The notes under the pieces are model-generated. The model worked only from the letters and a program-made list of their open reading frames with translations. It made no database searches and was not told where the DNA came from. The position numbers and the translations under genes were made by a program. A DNA stretch of 33,103 bases, taken from Perkinsus olseni (lineage: Eukaryota > Perkinsozoa > Perkinsida > Perkinsidae). The DNA is taken from assembly GCA_013115135.1 (NCBI GenBank), contig JABANP010000554.1:1-33103 (forward strand), written 5' to 3'. Below, piece by piece: positions 1 through 12,651 of the stretch. Within the stretch, counting starts at the first letter, position 1. Each line of letters opens with the position of its first letter.

Positions 1-3000
1 CTCCAACCCTCCTTCTCTACACTGTGCGAAGCCCACCAAAACCCGAACATACTCCCGCATGTTCTCCACACAGACCGTATCGAAGTAGCTCTCCCTCAGC
101 GTCGTGACGATCCTCATACCCATTTCAACAACAGTCTTATCACCACCCGAGGTAGCAGCCAGTAACAGCACATGGAAGACCGACTTCCAACCAGACTTCA
201 TGTTCGACCGCGTCACGTCCGATGCCACGAAAGACTCCATTATCGACAAAATCAGCTCCTTCACTTCTCGCGAGCTTTCCGACGATCCCATGACTGCCTC
301 GAAAGGGCGCAAGAATTCCACTTGGAAGTGGTAGTTCGACAACTCATCCTTCTGCAAGAACTTAAGGGCCAGTTGCCTCAGCGAATCGATTGCGTACATA
401 GACAGCTGCTGGTTCTTGTTTTGCGCTACTTGCGCGAAGTGAGCCGACAGGACCCGCCAAATCCGGGACCACACCAGCCTGATTCGGTTAGACATGTTAA
501 CGTCGGCCACCTCAACCAACTTCTGGAGACAGAAGACTCTAGGGTTACCCACCACCGCCAGCTCGGCTGATGAGAGGTTGCATAGCTCCTCCACAAACAC
601 TATAATCTCGCCATTCGACAGCTTAGTCGACCTGAAGGAACGACGAATATCTTGGGAGAAACCGAAACCGCTCTACAGTGCAGAACGAATCATCATTCCC
701 CCGATCCCGCGTTCCTCGTATAGTTCACCAGTTCTAAACTTCCGCAGCCATCCTGGCTCAAGATCTTAATGCCCTGTTACTGCTCACTTCATTGCGGCAA
801 GCCACCGCGAGAAATCCACCATAAATTTTTCCCTCCCGGCTCACCTTTGAAAGATAGCATCAGTTGCCGGCACTATCTCAGGATGGCCCTCCACAACTTC
901 CTTGCTAGCCTGACACCATCAAACCTTCATCACTTCAGACACTCATGAAAAAGACCGATTCAAAAACAGCGGGCACAGGCTCCAATTCTTCGACTCAAGC
1001 TCACGATACATCGTAGAAAATCCCACGCGGAATCAAAAACCGTCGCTTCGATCCGCCTCAAGGTGCTAACCAGAACGCCATTTCCATCGATATTACATTA
1101 ATCTCCGCTTCCGACGGTTCTTCCGGCTGCTTCATCATCACGCTCACCCCAGTGCCCACCCACTGTGTAGCAAGGTGCGGGGCCGTAGAAGACGATGACG
1201 AATGCGTGGCGAACATCACACCCATCATGCTCGGTCTAGCGTGCTGAACAGGGGAGGCAGCATTGTCGTTCAGTTGAGAGTGACCAGTCATTCTCGAAAA
1301 GAACTTTAATACCACATTTTCCCCAACTTTCATTCACCTATTCAGCGCTATAGATGGAGTCAGAGAATGAGTCATCTAGACAACGCGCAACCGATCGGCC
1401 AAAGAAATCGAAACCACCCAGCATTACTACCCTCTGCGGTTCCGACGCTCCCGAAGGGTTTGTAAAATACACATAATCGCTCTTCGCTCGACTCGCCAGG
1501 AGCGCTAGTCTGTCTATCTGGGAAGCCATCAGCAGTACATGCTTCCATGAATGACCTGAACACGCCCACTACAAACGACAAATCGACTCCAGATAATGCC
1601 GAGCGAGCCTAGCGCCAGTCGATTAAGAATAGAATTGTAGCAACCTAGTCCAGTCGGAAAAAGCGCTCATCATATCAGCTCACACTCCCATAATCTTCCC
1701 CCGTTGGTATATGCGCGTGAAAACTGCAGCGACCACAGGCCTCCTACCGAGCACAACATCCCCTCCGTCAGTCTCGCTGTTGGCTAAGCTAAGCAACGCT
1801 TTGATGCACATGATGTTCTTGGCACTCGCAGGCGCCTCGAAGGGACTTCTCATCAGTCCTGTATATCTAACAATGGGAAAATACGGAACAAGAAAGTAAC
1901 CTTCAAGACACTACTTCGCGAGCATCGCCACGAAGCACTCCCGCTCGGTATCCATCTCGAATCTTGCGCACAGCTTGACAGAATGCTTCAGACCTTCCAC
2001 ACACCTGGCAAGGGCCAACTCTAGGTATCTCCACCGAGCCATACTAGCTCGAGAGAGCAGCCAACGTTGCTCAGTCGCCCACGGCCAACAGACCGTCAGT
2101 TGATAAAGAGATAAAATCAGCACCGTCGGCAACACCGATCACGACCGATCTATAGACAGTTGATAGGACCCGAGAAGCCTCCCACGAACGACGCGGGCCT
2201 TTCCAATGAAACGGTGACTTTACGGTAGGCAGCCGATTCTTAGCCGCGTCCCAACACAACTCTTCCGTGAAACCAAATGCGATGGGAACTCCTTCCCGTC
2301 CAACGCAATGACGTCTGACTTACCACTCGACGACCTCGACAGACTCCTCCTCCGAGTTCATCAGCTGCGATAACGTCCCTAATATGCTGCCCCACATTAC
2401 TTCAAACATCGGACCAAGATACCTAACAACACGACTTGAACCCCCGAATTCCTGGTCACGACAAACACAATCAACTGCACGCTTCCTGAGGCATCCAAGC
2501 TCACCATAAATTTCCCAGCGAGAAGGAGAGATCGGAAATTTTTCCTCATTTTTGTGGCGAGCTCAATTCGGTGAAATTGGTAAAAATGACAAAGCGCTAC
2601 CAAAATTCATTTCCCGAATCAATCGTAAAATTCTCTCAATTTTCTCCCTTACATTCCAGCAAGCCATGACAGCGACCATAAAACTACAGACGAAAAAATT
2701 CCATTTTTCCCTTATAATGATCAGATTTCTATATTACTCTTGCGGGTCTTGAACCCCTCCCATATCCTCCGGCTTCCTGCTCAGCATCTCCCTCGACTTC
2801 TCCACGATCGACTCCGTCTCCTTAATGAACAGCTCAAACCTTCTAGACGGCTGCATCGCTGACCGCTGCTGACTCGCCAGTTTCAACTTCAAATCCTCAT
2901 CCTCGTCCAGAGAAAACGGCTTGTTTTTAATCTCGTTATACAGGAACTCCAGATGCTCGCTCGGTACATCCGCGCCGTCATTGATACCCCTATTATTTCT

Positions 3001-6000
3001 CTTAAAATCATCCAAACTCATCTTATTTTTCACTTGTGATGAGTGCAAGTCCGTGTTCAACATAATCAACGAAAACGACAAAATATACGCGCAATCCGCG
3101 TTCGCATAAATATCAGGATTCTGCTTGCAGTAATGCTCCGCAAACTTCTCCATCATCCTGTCGATCTTCTGAGACTCCCCCGGCAGTCTGAAGTCCTCCA
3201 AAAACTCCCGCAAAGCCGAGACAAGATCCATCCCGTGAAAATCATGGGAGTCCACCAGCGCATACATAACCTGTAAATTGAAGGGCTCGTCTTCACCCAA
3301 GTAGTCGCCAAAGGCCGTCTTGTCCAACCCCCTCGTTCTCTTTAACAGCCTCGCCACATCTGCCGGATCGTTCTCACAAAAACCGCGCGCCACGAAATAC
3401 TCTACTCCCCTTTTCGGTTTCATATTAAATTTCCTCACTCCCGCTTCTAACTCCGACTTCCGCGCCTTCGCAACGATCGCGCTCGATCTTGCCGAACCAT
3501 TCGCAGTAATAGTAGAATTCCTTGGACTTCCTCCCCCACTGTCGCTTTCCCCAGCAGAACAGCTGGCAGTGGTCGGATCGTTTCCCTTCCCGTCCGAACT
3601 TTCTTCCGTCGATTTCTCTCCACCCCCCGAGGACTGCTCAGCAGCCTGGCGATTCGATAACTCGACCATACTCCCGGTCAAAGTCACAAGACTTTCCAAA
3701 GCCAGCATCCTCAGTTTCGCCTCCTGCTCCGGCTGTAGATCCCCCGCTCCAGACTTCTGTATCCCGCCCTGAGCTATCTTCGCCAGCGTCGTGATCGACC
3801 CCTCGAAGACATTCCCCTCGGTTACACTGCAATCGTATTCTTTGAATAAATCAAGAGAAGTGGTAGCGTCTGTACACAGCTTGTAGAAAACCTACAACAG
3901 AACAGATGTTCCCGCATAAAGAGGATAAAACTGTGAAATATATTTCCCGAGAAACAGCGTAATTATCCATCTCACAATGATTGTTACGATCCTAGCAATT
4001 CCAGAGAAGCCACCACCATTTCCAGACAACTAGAGTGATAATATACCAAAAGACAGTACCATCCATCGCCCAAATCCTAATCCCGCCTCCTATTACCTGC
4101 AGGACTCGATGCTTATGTTGAAAACTCGAGTTACCCGAGTCCAATATCCTCTTGAAGACCTCCTCCACAAAGACCCCTATTTGCGTACTTATGTGCATCT
4201 TCAAGTCTGGATTCGTCGCGACCGCTACAAACACTTGCAGGGCTAGGGTGAAGATCTTGGGCACCGGTGACACGCAGTTGCGGAGTATAGAGAACATCAG
4301 ACGAGACCTGAAAGAGAACGGAACGTATCCAAGGTTGATTCTTGCCAGATACACATTAGGTCAAAACATCGGACATCCTGATGCATGCAACAATGAGAAG
4401 GCCACTATGGTTTCATGCCGCATGGCATGAGCGGCCGGGATTCGAGGCAGCACCCCGATACTGACTCGGATACAACTCAGAAATACGCGTCTCTGGGGAT
4501 CGAACCCACGCCCTTCCGTATGCTACTTAATCTCCTCTATAAAGGCGGGTTTCCTCTTCAATACACTTCCCGATCCATTAATGACACACAACACCATATC
4601 CAGACTCAGCCGCTTCGTCTTCACCGCCTGAAAACAACCAGCTCCCCTGCACTCAGTCCAAACCCCTCACATGACTACCAGAGGATCCGTGGTTGAAGAC
4701 GGGTCAAGCTGCTGATCGCCATCTTCCGGAGGCTCCAACGTACCGTACAGCGAGATCGTACCTTCAACAAAACGTGCGAGGCTCGGCATGCATGATTTCA
4801 AGCAGACACGCACGTAGCAAATTTAACTGTATTCAATACGTAGTGAATGGGTAAACTGATTTTACAAATTTTCTACCGATTTTCAGTAGTCATCTTTACG
4901 TAGTGGAGTGAACCGGGCGAAAGTATTGCGCGAATATACGCAGACATGCACGAAAAGAGGGGATTCACAAACCGTTTCGAAACCGCACTATCATGTCCCT
5001 CAGCAATACTGCGGCCGGGCGAGACGACATTCACAGTCCAAGGTCGATCACTGCTAAGCTTAGGACAGAAAGATACTCTTCGAACAATGCATTCAATAAC
5101 AGCACGCACGGTTTGAATCAGAGGAGACAACCGACACAAAACTAAATGCGCGAGGGTGACTCGGGTCGAGCTTATTAATATAATACCGCATGATACACTA
5201 ACTTGATATGAAATAAAGATAATAAATAGGGCAGTGGAGAGAAAAAAAATTTACAGCAAATCCCAAAAAATCACCTCCAGACACCTGTGATGTGTTTTAC
5301 GCGACTCTCACCCGCCAAATGTAAATTTCGCGAAGAACAATATGAAATTTGTTTCCCATACCTCAGCTGGACTCCACCAGATAAAATTATGGAGCGTAGA
5401 ATACTCCCCAACCCCACATCCCAAATTACATAGCGTAGAGAACACCTTCAACGCATCCTGCTGATACAATTCCGATCGCTTCTCGACATCAACCTCATCA
5501 TCACCCTCGGGCGACTCGGTGGCAGCGGTCGCGTCCGCCGCGGGACTTTCACCAGGCAAGGCTGCGTCCACCACCTGAGCCGTCATAGACAACAACAAGC
5601 AGACCACCAAGTCCGACTCACCTTCCTCCGCTGCAAGTTGATCTCCTTGCACGCCTTGCTGCAGACAGGGTCCTTAGTTTCCAGGCAATAGTGAGGCGCG
5701 GGATTTCGACAGACGATACAAAATCCGAATTTTTTCGGCGCTTCGCCACGCTCATTCGGCGCGGAGGGGTCCACTTTCGCAACAGCCTCGTCCAACCACT
5801 GGTCAACCTAAGAAACGAAGGCAAGCGCTGAAAAAAAGCGACCAAAAACCACAGATAAACCATTTTCAAACTCAATCGCTCAGATAACCAAAACAGAGCA
5901 CTACGATAAGGTCGCGAAAAACTTCATAAAAATCAAGACTGACAGAAGCAGAACGAGAACTAACGATTATTCGGCAAATTGCTAACGCTGATTCAAATAC

Positions 6001-7309
6001 GAAAATCCAAATTTATCAAGACACCGCCACGAAAACACTACCTGACTTTCGATCCACTCATGCTGTTGTTTACTCCTCTCTTCCTCCGATAACTCCTCCC
6101 CAGACGAGGACGCGCTATTACTCCGTCTCGAAGCCTCGCCGCCGCCAGCGCTACCACTACCAGACGTGCTGGTCGCCTAAAATGATGAGTAGCAACAGCA
6201 CGCTGACACTTGCAGACAGTAATGAAAAAAAGGAATCCCTTCTCGGGTTCATGATGAGGAAAAACGCTTAGAAAAGTTTCTTCACGACCTGGGTGATTCT
6301 CTTACACTTTCCTAATCAGGAATCCTTCACAAGAGACTGCTAAGAAGTACTAACATCTGCGACGATTCGTCGAGATGTCGAAAAACCACAAGCAGAAATA
6401 GGGTGTTTTAATAACCCGAGTAACGCATAGCTGATCAAAAACAACTTCACAAGAGAAGACTTTCCCTGAAATATTGAGCTAACGCTTCACAAGGAGACTG
6501 CCAATAAGTTCCTCCGGTCGTATCACCTTCCTCTGTTCGGCAAGGATATCAGCCGGGCTCATCTCGGCCCGCTGGACTGTAGCGTGAAGTATTTGCGTCA
6601 ACACCGCCTGGGCCGTCCGCTGCGCTAACTCAGACGATTTGGGCGAGCGATGAACCTGACGTGTTCAAGAACCAGATAATATAAATTGTTAAATTTATAC
6701 GTAAATACTACAATTTACAATATAAATTTATACAATACATAATATAATCTGTACATTAATTAAACCCATTACTCAAAACATGAACACAGTTTATCATAGT
6801 AGCGATCCATAGGAGGGTCTACGATCGGATACTCACCTCGAAACACATCCTGACGCCCTTAATAAGGTCATCGCCATGAACACTACTCCTAGGGGCCGTC
6901 ACAGCGGCTAGCAACTCTCTCAACGTCGTCAGCGTCTGCTCATCATCCGAGCCACCTAACAGACACAACCCATGAAAACTAGAGGCGTAATCGATTCAAC
7001 TAAGGCTTTGATACTCTTCGTTGTGGCACGCGACCCACTCGTCTGCATTGGCTATGGACCGATAGTAGAACTCTTTCGCCTCACCGGTGGTCGTGTTATC
7101 CCAAGTGCTCACAAGTACTCTACTTTCTAATACTAATCATAAAGGCTTTGAAAAGCGCAATTCAGCCGGTCATCCAGAACGAGGTCGTCAAGGCCTCAGC
7201 TATACTTTAGTTCCTACACCATTCTCGTCCCAGCAGCCTCCGTAATACTACCTCCAGTCCAACTCGATATCCGCTCAATAATGTTCGCCATAAGGACGAC
7301 AAACAACAA
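1..7309 (-). CDS. Sec7-domain Arf guanine-nucleotide exchange factor, BIG/Sec7 family (partial, multi-exon)
   Basis: Activates Arf GTPases by GDP/GTP exchange at the trans-Golgi and is needed for vesicle coat recruitment (family knowledge). Exons I can join in phase, upstream first: 7309-7252, 6955-6837, 6655-6527 (DCB domain), 6176-6042 (Ser-rich linker), 5807-5622 (Cys cluster CIVC...HYC...PVC...KAC), 5574-about 5390 (YQQDALKVFSTLC, start of HUS), about 4770-4679, 4627-4527, 4307-4097 (SSFQHKHRVLQ), 3891-2738, 2422-2324, 2004-1915, 1866-1748, 1555-1431, about 1330-1070, 909-845, 631-1. The 1,154-nt exon carries the whole Sec7 domain with FRLPGESQKIDR (catalytic Glu) and LIMLNTDLHSSQVK. The last exon holds the HDS block NRIRLVWSRIW. 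One short exon between 2737 and 2423 and the first exons were not resolved. The C-terminus lies beyond base 1. Confidence in the family is very high; single splice sites less so. Confidence 0.95.
742..762 (+). other. Spliced-leader-like 21-mer inside a BIG intron (antisense)
   Basis: The 21 bases match the trans-spliced leader of Perkinsus/dinoflagellates (as I remember it, ending GGCTCAAG) except for two T-to-C changes, and the base before is T, allowed in the leader. It sits in the intron 632-844 of the minus-strand BIG gene but reads on the plus strand. No GT follows the AAG, so it is not an SL RNA gene; it would fit a relict leader from a retroposed mRNA. An ATG follows 6 nt later and opens 59 codons (769-948), which overlap a BIG exon antisense. 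Confidence 0.45.
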
Positions 7310-7662
7310 CTACGACGACGACGACGATCAACTGCGCATCAATTAGTAGCACTCAGAACACAAATATCGCCTTCCAGCTAAGATACCACAGTAATATCAT
7401 GTTATTCCGGCTATGACATGCTTCAACATAAGATACCCTCCACCGTCCAACGAATACCTTGCAAAATCCTCACCCAATCGCACCAGCCCCGAGCAATTGA
7501 ATTCCCTTCAAATTTATGCTACCACCACGACCACAACCGAATTCACAACAAAGCCTTACATTCTAGTGTCTTCATGAGTCGATACAGGCTCCCACTGTGA
7601 CGATTTCTCAGCCAAGTAAGCCTTGCCCTCATCACACTTCCCCCACACACATATCAGCATCT
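7310..7662. other. Unresolved gap upstream of the BIG DCB exons
   Basis: The first coding exons and promoter of the minus-strand BIG gene should lie here. A short CAG/CGA-type simple repeat (7311-7326) flanks the first exon I can place. I found no exon with convincing similarity to the BIG N-terminus. Confidence 0.4.
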
Positions 7663-10559
7663 TCAGGGTCCTCTCCGCCGCACTGGATGAAACTAACATG
7701 AGAATAAACAGAACAAACGTCGTCAGTGGATATTTTCACGGCGCGCGAAAAATCCCTCCTCAGCAATTTTAGTCCATTGGTTCACAGCCTTCGCGCAAAA
7801 AATTTCTTCTAAAAGATCAAATATTCCAGCATACTCCAACCTTGAGAAAAACTTTTTTCTTGGTTATACAAAACGGTACAAACCGTGAAGAAATTACACA
7901 CACTCGTACCAGCCCGAAGATTCTCAACTACGTTACCAAGATATTTCACAGCAAACTCGCACCTCAAGAAAATTCACAATTTCACGGTAAACCCTACACT
8001 GGCACGTCATTTCCAGCTTCGCTCCGCCAAAAGACAACTCCCTCCCGTCTTCAACCGAAAACTTCTCTCCATGCGTTCGCCCGGCAGCTATCAGTCTTCC
8101 TGAATCGTCCGAGGCCAACCTTATCTCCACCCAACAGTAATCTTGGTGCTTGATATGTGCTGTACACACAGCTTCAACCTAAGATACTCCGATAATTCTT
8201 CAAGCATTTGCGCCGCCAGAGAGAAGGTGGGGAAAAGTTGGTATGAAAAACAGTAAAAATTTCAACTGTTACATTCAAACTGGTTTTCTTAGTAACCAGC
8301 AACGGTTGCTAAATAGAGAAAAAAAACAGTCAGGGCGACTAGCAAGCCCTGGACGAAAATTATCGATAATATATTATTACACATTATCATTACCGAAAAA
8401 AATAATAAACTTTGTTATACTATTATTATAAAAATTCTCCGATAGTTATTTACTGACTTTCATAACATTATGTTTTCGAGCTATTAGACTGATCCATGCG
8501 TGCCAAACAGATCAAATCATTATCATAAAGTACATAAGAACTCTCCATGAACTAACGATGAGACTCTCATGCCAAAGGAACCCTCCTCGAGACATAAATT
8601 CCCGATAGCTAAGTCGATGCACTCACACCGACAAAATCCACTACCATAATAGACAGTAATAAGGTCGGTCCCCCTTCACCACCCAGGACAGCCTGTATGC
8701 CACACGGGGACGCCACAGACGAAAGGATACTCCGCCCGAGATCTGAGGGTCGATGACGCAGGAAACTGAGCACACTACCTTTACCTTTCAATGAGGTATC
8801 TTCTCTCGCGTGCTTGTGAGCATTAAAATCTCTATCGTGCGCAAGCTGCTGTTCAAGACGCCGCAATTCGATCTCGAGAGTGTTGGTACGAGCTATCAAA
8901 TCCAATCGATCAACCTCCGACCTGAGATACCATAACTCAACGCGATAATGTATCAAAATATTGCAAATGTTTACCAGTCACAGTTGCCGAATAACCACCC
9001 AAGGAGTTTCCCCTTAAGATGTCCTCGCACCACACTCGGACTCCGCGAGAGACCCTGCCCCCTCCCTTCGTTGCCCTCCCGCGCTCACCAAGAGATGAGA
9101 AAATTGAAAGATACATAAAAAGGGAGGAGAAAAAGAGACGCATAAAGATGAGAAAATCCACGCCAATACTCATTGGTGACGGCCATCAGTTCCACAAGTT
9201 CAATTCAACGTCCCCACTATCCTGTTCTACGTCCCCTCTATATTCAACTCAAGGAAGAATTACATCTTCCAAATGCTCAAGAAAATGACAGGCTAACACA
9301 TCAGTTTACTCGGCTATACAAACAAGGGCCGAGTGTCGTACCCACGACCTATGGGTAGGAAGTCCGACATCCCAACCACTACGCCAAACAAGATAATACC
9401 CATCCTATATTACCTAGTATACTGCCTCTCCAGGTTGATCACACGTCGCCTCTCGAAAGCTAGTTCCGTCTTCAGCCGATCCACTTCTCCGTTGGAATCG
9501 GTCTGGACTGCCGCATCCCTCTCTTCTCGACCCGTTATCAAGGCCTGCCCTAACAACATGGTAAGAGCACTAAGGTATCCCCCAGATACTAATCAAAGGT
9601 TCGTTCAGGAAAAGTTGGTATGATCAATCGCCGGGTATACAGACCACCCTATGCCAAGCGATATTAGAACCATACTGAGATGCTGAGCAAGGAAAAATTT
9701 ATACCGGCATATTGGGTCTTCCGCTGGAAAGCGACATCCACGTCGCACAAATGCAGGGTTACGCCGTAACCATCCGAGGGAAAAACGGCTAAGTGGAATG
9801 CCTTATATTTACCAGTATCTGTTATACCAAAAAGTACATTCAAAATTTCCTAGGCCTTGGCCAACTTAAGGATAGAAACCTGGCTTTAGGTCGACCCAAG
9901 AAGAAATACTACTGGATTAACTTTTTTTACATTCATAACTGAATACAGCCTTCTTGACAAGACTTCGCCGTATGCCGCTGAGAGTCTAATGAAAGATCTA
10001 TAGACATCCTCGCCGAGTACCAAGCAAAGAAGTATCATAAAATAACCGCCCCCCCCTCGTTAAGTCCTGGCGAGCATGTGAACTCTTTATTGTGAAGAAG
10101 AGCTCCTAACAAATCGAAGTCCGCCAGAAAAAGATGAGTACCACAAATTTCGTTCCTCATGATGATGATCACCTGCGTTCTCTTGTCTTCAGTCCCAACT
10201 CGGTCTGTGTTGGCCCCAGAGTCCACTACGACAACCGAGAGCTCCCTGAGACTGCACAGGAGCCGACACTCATCACTCGAACACTCTCGCCCGAGCTCGG
10301 TCCCAGAGTGACCTGAAGGATGCTCGTCCATGGTCAACCTAAGATACCATTCAAAGGGGCCGGCTAAGAAAGCAAGAGCACCTTGTAGCCTCTCTCTGAG
10401 GGTATCTTCATCGTCCGTGATAGACCACAATGCACCTGCCTCGGTCAGTGCTCGCCGCAAGGATCGAACTGTCGCTTCAGTGGCCGCCATCGGAACGAAG
10501 TCGTTCTGATGCAGCGGAGGAGGAGGCCTTACCACACCGATGTGACTGTTCGACACCAC
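7663..10559 (-). CDS. Coiled-coil protein of unknown function (multi-exon, partly resolved)
   Basis: I do not recognise the family. Exons with good splice sites: 10559-10173 (upper limit is the first Met of the open frame; a later Met near 10486 is equally possible; region RSLRRALTEAG...DTLRERL), 9569-9414 and 8921-8785. The last two join in phase and give a continuous heptad-rich segment (VDRLKTELAFERRRVINLER, then EVDRLDLIARTNTLEIELRR), a likely coiled coil of about 80 residues. Exon 8178-7963 (72 codons, CWVEIRLASDDSGRLIAAG) and a possible 10-codon final exon 7692-7663 ending in TGA may be its C-terminus, but the join from 8785 is out of phase, so at least one exon is missing or two genes are present. 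Confidence 0.55.
8179..8784. other. AT-rich non-coding stretch
   Basis: No frame with splice support was found. The part 8340-8470 is strongly AT-rich. The segment just upstream of 8178 ends in AGTATCTTAG, a good 3' splice site for the minus strand, so most of this is probably intron. Confidence 0.5.
9570..10172. other. Probable intron(s) of the coiled-coil gene
   Basis: Lies between two exons of the minus-strand coiled-coil gene. A minus-strand segment around 9705-9795 is open between an acceptor-like and a donor-like site, but its phase does not fit either neighbour, so I do not call it. Confidence 0.4.
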
Positions 10560-10644
10560 CCTCTCGTGTGGGAAAAACCATATTTCTAAAGAAAGTTGCC
10601 ATTTTCTAAAGAAGTTTCTCGCTCGCCCGGGAGAGGATTGGGAT

Positions 10645-10954
10645 TGTAGTCTGTCGAGTGAGCAAGACTACAAGTGACCAAGATCGTTGCTCTCACTAGT
10701 CAACTCAACGCTTACGTCCTGGTCAAAGGTCGTAAGACTAGCACAGTTCCATAAAAGGAATGAACTTAGCGGGTAGGATGCGTGACGTACAGGAGGTGAC
10801 GTGACACCAATTTCGATCACGCTACAGGCGAGCCAAAGGTCATTCCATGGAGCACTTGTCTACTTCAGACCAAGTTCAGACCGAGTTGAGGAGTGTCAAG
10901 CGATCCAAGAAAGCAAGAAAGCAAGTGAACCTAAGGTCAATCCTAAGGTCTACA
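10645..10954. repeat. Left LTR, 310 bp
   Basis: TG...CA ends; identical to 12342-12651. It contains a TATA-like CCATAAAAGG near 10750 and four copies of AAGGTC (10726, 10836, 10933, 10945). Confidence 0.9.
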
Positions 10955-12341
10955 TACCTCCCCGCCTAGCTTGACGCCGTTTCCTCAACCAGGCAGCCAA
11001 ACCAGGGAAAAACAGGAAGGACGGAACCAAAGCGGAAGGTACTCCCACCGGAGCATCGACGCTAGCGAGGTTCAGTAAACAGAGTGCCAGCAATGCACAT
11101 GGTACAGTCTATGGAAGTCAAACCATACGAGAAGTGTACCATCCAGGATATCTGCAGAGTCAGTAAGACAACATATCCAAGAGAAAAACAAAGAATAACG
11201 AAACAGAGAGAGTGAATCCGAGGTAGAATACCAAGTTAGGGCCTAGGATCGAAGTTGGAATTCACCAAGGTCTTGCGAAATTCAGCATAAGTAATCAGGT
11301 TTACCTCATCTTTGAAAGATGATCTTTCCTTGAGCTCTCCAGACACAAAGAACAGGGGGTCAAACCTCAGAAAAAAGAAGTCGGGATTGCCGTCGAGAAC
11401 AATCTCGAGCCAAGGTCGAGAAGACCAGGTCCAGAACAGGGACATCGGTGGTAAGTTCATGTGGAGGAACTCGTACCAATAATAAGTCGAAATAGTCGAA
11501 GTCAAAGTCATCCAAAGGTCATCATCTTCATCCAAGGGGTCTCGAAAGAAGGTCATCAGCAGTATAGTGCACACCCAAGAAAAATTCCTGCCGTTCTGAA
11601 TTACGTTCTCAGTCGAGACAGTGCCTTCTTCTCTTCTCTCCTACCTCTCTAGCCCAAAGAGATCGGAGCCGGTTACAGGTGTCAACATAGCAGCTTAACC
11701 ATATAGCAACAGAACCATCATCTTCCGGTAGACGGTCTGGTTGTACCAGGGTGATGAGTAGACGATCAGCATTGATGACTTGACGATAAACCAGGATCAG
11801 GGTGAACCACTTCCAAGGTCACATCGACGAGACCAGACAAAGCAATAAAGACCAACCAGCATCCATCTTAGCTGGGACCTGGTATGTTAGCCGAGCAACA
11901 AAGGTCTCCAACAGCGCGTATAGTGCAAGTCGACGGACCAAGCCTTAACCAGGAAGGCAGAAGTCACCACATAGGGAATGCTAGGCTAGCATTGCTAGCA
12001 CCAGTAGCACTCAGAAAAGAAATGAAGGTCGGCGTCGGGGACCTTCCGGACAATAGTGAACAGATCAGTCTCGTAGTCTCTTGCATGGTCCACGGCCAGG
12101 CGGATGTGATACTGGGTAGAGTTCTCGTCCATACCAGCAGCCGTCGCATCTGCCCAGGGCAGACTGCCCTCGCCTGCTCCTCGATGACCGTAAGGTCCTT
12201 CTTCTCGATACCAAGGTCGTTACCAGGAGAAACCATCAGGTACCAGGCACGTAGGGGAAGGTCTTATCCACTGGAAGGGGGTAACCGAACTTGAGGGGAA
12301 CGTAGTTGTAGTGATAGCAAACAAGGAGCTGCTACCAGAAA

Positions 12342-12651
12342 TGTAGTCTGTCGAGTGAGCAAGACTACAAGTGACCAAGATCGTTGCTCTCACTAGTCAA
12401 CTCAACGCTTACGTCCTGGTCAAAGGTCGTAAGACTAGCACAGTTCCATAAAAGGAATGAACTTAGCGGGTAGGATGCGTGACGTACAGGAGGTGACGTG
12501 ACACCAATTTCGATCACGCTACAGGCGAGCCAAAGGTCATTCCATGGAGCACTTGTCTACTTCAGACCAAGTTCAGACCGAGTTGAGGAGTGTCAAGCGA
12601 TCCAAGAAAGCAAGAAAGCAAGTGAACCTAAGGTCAATCCTAAGGTCTACA
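12342..12651. repeat. Right LTR, 310 bp
   Basis: Identical to the left LTR over its full length by direct comparison. It is followed at once by the target duplication GGGAT. Confidence 0.9.

Larger units (their letters stand above)
10645..12651. mobile_element. Non-autonomous LTR retroelement (TRIM/LARD-like)
   Basis: Two direct repeats of 310 bp, identical by eye, bound a 1,387-bp interior. Each begins TGTAG and ends CTACA, the short inverted ends expected of LTRs. The element is flanked by the 5-bp duplication GGGAT (10640-10644 and 12652-12656), as left by a retroviral-type integrase. The interior encodes nothing I can identify as gag, protease, reverse transcriptase or integrase; its open frames are under 140 codons and lie on both strands. 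I see no convincing tRNA primer site after the left LTR and no clear polypurine tract before the right LTR. Identical LTRs imply a recent insertion, so a partner element elsewhere in the genome should supply the enzymes. The interior is rich in the hexamer AAGGTC. Confidence 0.88.

Noticed and set aside
4440..4530. Possible tRNA gene around the T-arm-like GTTCGATCCC
   Set aside because: No matching 5' acceptor strand, D arm or anticodon arm can be folded; the same holds for the copies near 12915, 29115 and 29648.
7012..7120. Minus-strand frame continuing upstream of the BIG exon at 6955 with an in-frame TGA, suggesting stop readthrough
   Set aside because: An in-phase splice from 7252 to 6955 gives the expected BIG sequence without the stop, so this segment is intron.
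7311..7326. ACG trinucleotide run
   Set aside because: A short simple repeat of about five units; ordinary.
11884..12294. 136-codon open frame inside the LTR element
   Set aside because: No similarity to gag or pol motifs, and an antisense frame is also open; not called as a gene.
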